This document shows positions 4,967 to 6,748 of a DNA stretch of 6,748 nt, piece by piece. The first letter of the stretch is position 1, and each line of letters begins with the position of its first letter. The notes under the pieces were generated by a model. That model worked only from the letters and a program-made list of their open reading frames with translations, was not told where the DNA came from and ran no database searches. The position numbers were made by a program, and so were the translations under genes. The DNA is from an uncultured Eubacteriales bacterium (GTDB taxonomy: Bacteria > Bacillota > Clostridia > Lachnospirales > Bianqueaceae): contig ONYR01000264.1 of the NCBI GenBank assembly GCA_900322165.1, positions 1 to 6,748 on the forward strand. Reading direction: 5' to 3'.

Positions 4967-6658
4967 TTGAGCCTTACACTGATCAAGCGGACCGGCAGCC
5001 CTGAGCCCTTAACGCAGGCGCTGACCGATCTGGATATGACTAAAATTCTGATGCTGATCGATCCGCGGATGGATGAGAAGAAATCGATCGCTTTCGCGGA
5101 GACTTATTTTTGCGGTGAGGCGGAGGAACTGTCGCTTCGGTTTTCGGTCCTCTCGGAGCTGAAAACCCTGACCGATGCGGCCGAGATGCAGGAAGCGATC
5201 GACCTCATCCGACAGATCAAGAAGGAACAGGATTCCCTTCGCAGCGCGGTTACCAAACTGCCGATGCTCTTATATCGCTGGCGGCTGATGAGCGCTTACG
5301 TCAAGGCCGTCCGTTTTTGGTGCGATCTTCTTGGCACGCGAAGCGCCGAGCACCCTTCCGAGCGGGTCGCGGACCTGCGGACATTTTTCCGGAAGCACTA
5401 TGAGAGCGATCTCTACGCTTCCTGCGTTCAGACACTGTCCGAACTCAATGAGACGCTTCCGCTTCCGCGCTACATTCATGTCGGCATGAACCTCCGCGAT
5501 GACGGTTATCCGGTCGATCTTGGCATTCTCTCCGCGGAGGGCCATATCGACCTGATGAAGGAAGAAGATCCCGCCTCCGAGCCTTCCCTCAACGCGCTTT
5601 TATCGAGCGATGATCCTGCGCAGCCGTCCTTGAGCCTTGGGCCTGAGTTTGTCTATAACCGCGCGCTCTACGGTTCGCATTTTGATGAATATATCGAGCG
5701 CTCTCTTGAACATGAATGGCGCGGCAAGATCGCGAAGGCCGGCAAAATCGCTGAAAAGGTGAAGCTTGAAGGCCTCGACGAGATCACCGCGCTCGCGGAC
5801 GATCTGCAGTTCTATCAGGTCGCTCTTCTCGCGGCGGAAGCGTTCGAATCCCGCGGCTACGCCCTCTGCGAGCCGCTTCCCGCCGAGAACGCTTCGCTTG
5901 ACATCAAAGGCGCGCTTTACCCGGATTTCATCCTTCACAATGAGGGCATCCGCGGCAACGACCTGCTGCTGCAAAAGGGCAACGCCGTCATCATTACCGG
6001 TCCCAACCATTCCGGTAAAACCTCTTACCTGAAAACCATCGGCCAGTGCTATCTTCTCGCGCAGCTTGGCTTTTTCGTGCCCGCCGAGTCGATGGTCTTT
6101 GAGCCGGTCCGCCACATTTTCACCCTGTTCTCGGCCGGCGAGGACTCCTCGATGACCGCATCCCGCATGGGCGTTGAGGTCAAAAAGCTGACGGAGATCC
6201 TGAAGAAATCGACAAGCCGTGATCTGATCCTTCTGAACGAGCCGATGACCTCCACCAACCCGGTCGAAGCCGTTTCGATCTGTGCGGATCTGACCCGGCA
6301 CTTTATCGAAAAAGGCATCACGCACCTTCTGGTCACGCATCTGTACGACATCTATTTCCTGCTGCGGGCGCAGCTTGGTGCGGGCGAGCTTGAGAAGCTC
6401 GAGAGCCTTATCACGCAGTCGCATTATGATGAATCCGCCGGGGTCATGGTCCACAGCTACCGCTTGATCAAGCATGATCCGCTCGGCAACTCCTACGCGC
6501 GCGAAACGGCCGCGGCCTACGGAATCACGCTTCCAAGCATGCTGAGCGATGAGGGCATGCTTGCGGCGGCGCAGCAGTACTGCGAGACTCACAATATCGA
6601 TTCTATTTACGAAGGAGATGATCCGCATGGGATTTCTGACAACAACGGACACCGCTAA
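4967..6658 (+). CDS. MutS-related ATPase without mismatch-recognition domain, Walker B Asp replaced by Asn
   Basis: This protein of 563 residues has a C-terminal MutS-type (domain V) ATPase on a helical N-terminal half. Walker A is TGPNHSGKTS (344-353), with Lys351 and the Asn347 typical of MutS. GEDSSMTASRMG (391-402) fits the ABC-signature position. The Walker B region is ILLNEPMTST (421-430), where Asn424 replaces the usual Asp but Glu425 is kept. His458 in VTHLYD is the switch histidine. The tail SYARETAAAYGI resembles the end of MutS domain V. The N-terminal 330 residues look like a reduced lever/clamp region. I see no mismatch-binding domain with an F-x-E motif, no Smr nuclease and no membrane segment. 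MutS is about 850 residues and MutS2 about 780, so this is neither. A role in DNA structure recognition is a family-level guess. It overlaps the next gene by 32 bases, implying translational coupling. Confidence 0.88.
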   Translation: MSLTLIKRTGSPEPLTQALTDLDMTKILMLIDPRMDEKKSIAFAETYFCGEAEELSLRFSVLSELKTLTDAAEMQEAIDLIRQIKKEQDSLRSAVTKLPMLLYRWRLMSAYVKAVRFWCDLLGTRSAEHPSERVADLRTFFRKHYESDLYASCVQTLSELNETLPLPRYIHVGMNLRDDGYPVDLGILSAEGHIDLMKEEDPASEPSLNALLSSDDPAQPSLSLGPEFVYNRALYGSHFDEYIERSLEHEWRGKIAKAGKIAEKVKLEGLDEITALADDLQFYQVALLAAEAFESRGYALCEPLPAENASLDIKGALYPDFILHNEGIRGNDLLLQKGNAVIITGPNHSGKTSYLKTIGQCYLLAQLGFFVPAESMVFEPVRHIFTLFSAGEDSSMTASRMGVEVKKLTEILKKSTSRDLILLNEPMTSTNPVEAVSICADLTRHFIEKGITHLLVTHLYDIYFLLRAQLGAGELEKLESLITQSHYDESAGVMVHSYRLIKHDPLGNSYARETAAAYGITLPSMLSDEGMLAAAQQYCETHNIDSIYEGDDPHGISDNNGHR

Positions 6659-6748
6659 AGAGCCGCGGCGTCTTGAAATGACAAGCCAGGCCATGACGGA
6701 TCTGATGCTCGATACGTATCTTGGCCGCATTTTCGAGGGCCATCACGG
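6627..6748 (+). CDS. 5' end of a downstream gene overlapping the MutS-like gene, possibly a second MutS-like protein
   Basis: From ATG at 6627 the frame stays open for 40 codons to the window end, starting MGFLTTTDTAKEPRRLEM. GAAGGAG (6611-6617) lies nine bases upstream, inside the preceding gene. An in-frame ATG at 6618 directly abuts that site and is less likely. The 32-base overlap and the internal ribosome binding site point to an operon and coupled translation. The segment TDLMLDTYLGRIFEG loosely recalls the short helical lead-in before the lever domain of MutS-family proteins. Paired MutS-like genes are plausible here, but 40 residues are too few to decide. Treat the product as unassigned. 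Confidence 0.7.
   Translation, partial: MGFLTTTDTAKEPRRLEMTSQAMTDLMLDTYLGRIFEGHH

Noticed and set aside
4755..4970. Small + strand frame (71 codons) ending in ATGCTTTGA just before the MutS-like gene
   Set aside because: It would start with TTG inside the leftward -35 region without a ribosome binding site and would run through both promoter regions and the repeats. Its overlap with the TTG start looks incidental.
5600..6730. - strand open frame (376 codons) opposite the MutS-like gene
   Set aside because: It is antisense to the MutS-like ATPase with recognisable Walker A and switch motifs. The product is Arg/Val-rich with no domain, so it is a codon-bias shadow.

Overview
The window looks like a chromosomal segment from a low-to-mid-GC anaerobic member of the Bacillota, perhaps Clostridia or Erysipelotrichia. 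This is an inference from strong AAAGGAG-type ribosome binding sites, a TTG start, near-consensus sigma-A promoters, a full-length clpB, and a short MutS-like ATPase of a type I associate with such genomes. Coding regions are GC-rich and the intergenic regions clearly more AT-rich. I see no rRNA, tRNA, CRISPR array, insertion sequence or phage gene.

Layout. Bases 1-441 (+) are the 3' end of a D-2-hydroxyacid dehydrogenase gene. It converges on a short-chain dehydrogenase/reductase (SDR) gene (438-1247, -), and the two stop codons share the tetranucleotide TTAA. A terminator-like hairpin for the + transcript lies inside the SDR coding region at 493-534. An 88-bp gap containing a perfect 12-bp inverted repeat separates the SDR from clpB (1336-3942, -), which encodes the ClpB disaggregase. 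Upstream of clpB by 41 bp is a 238-residue protein of unknown function with an N-terminal ribbon-helix-helix (RHH) DNA-binding domain (3984-4700, -). A 266-bp divergent regulatory region (4701-4966) follows, with one good promoter in each direction, repeated octamers and two inverted repeats. Rightward is a MutS-like ATPase with a TTG start (4967-6658, +), overlapping the start of another gene that runs off the window (6627-6748, +).

How the parts may work together. Leftward, one strong promoter at 4733-4761 should transcribe the RHH gene and clpB, and possibly the SDR. I see no CIRCE or CtsR operator, so the RHH protein is a candidate autoregulator and clpB regulator. Rightward, a second promoter at 4878-4906 drives the MutS-like gene and its overlapping partner, with a hairpin next to the ribosome binding site. 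The most distinctive things here are the RHH-clpB unit, the patterned divergent intergenic region, and the MutS-like ATPase with Asn in place of the Walker B Asp. None of these proves a new system.
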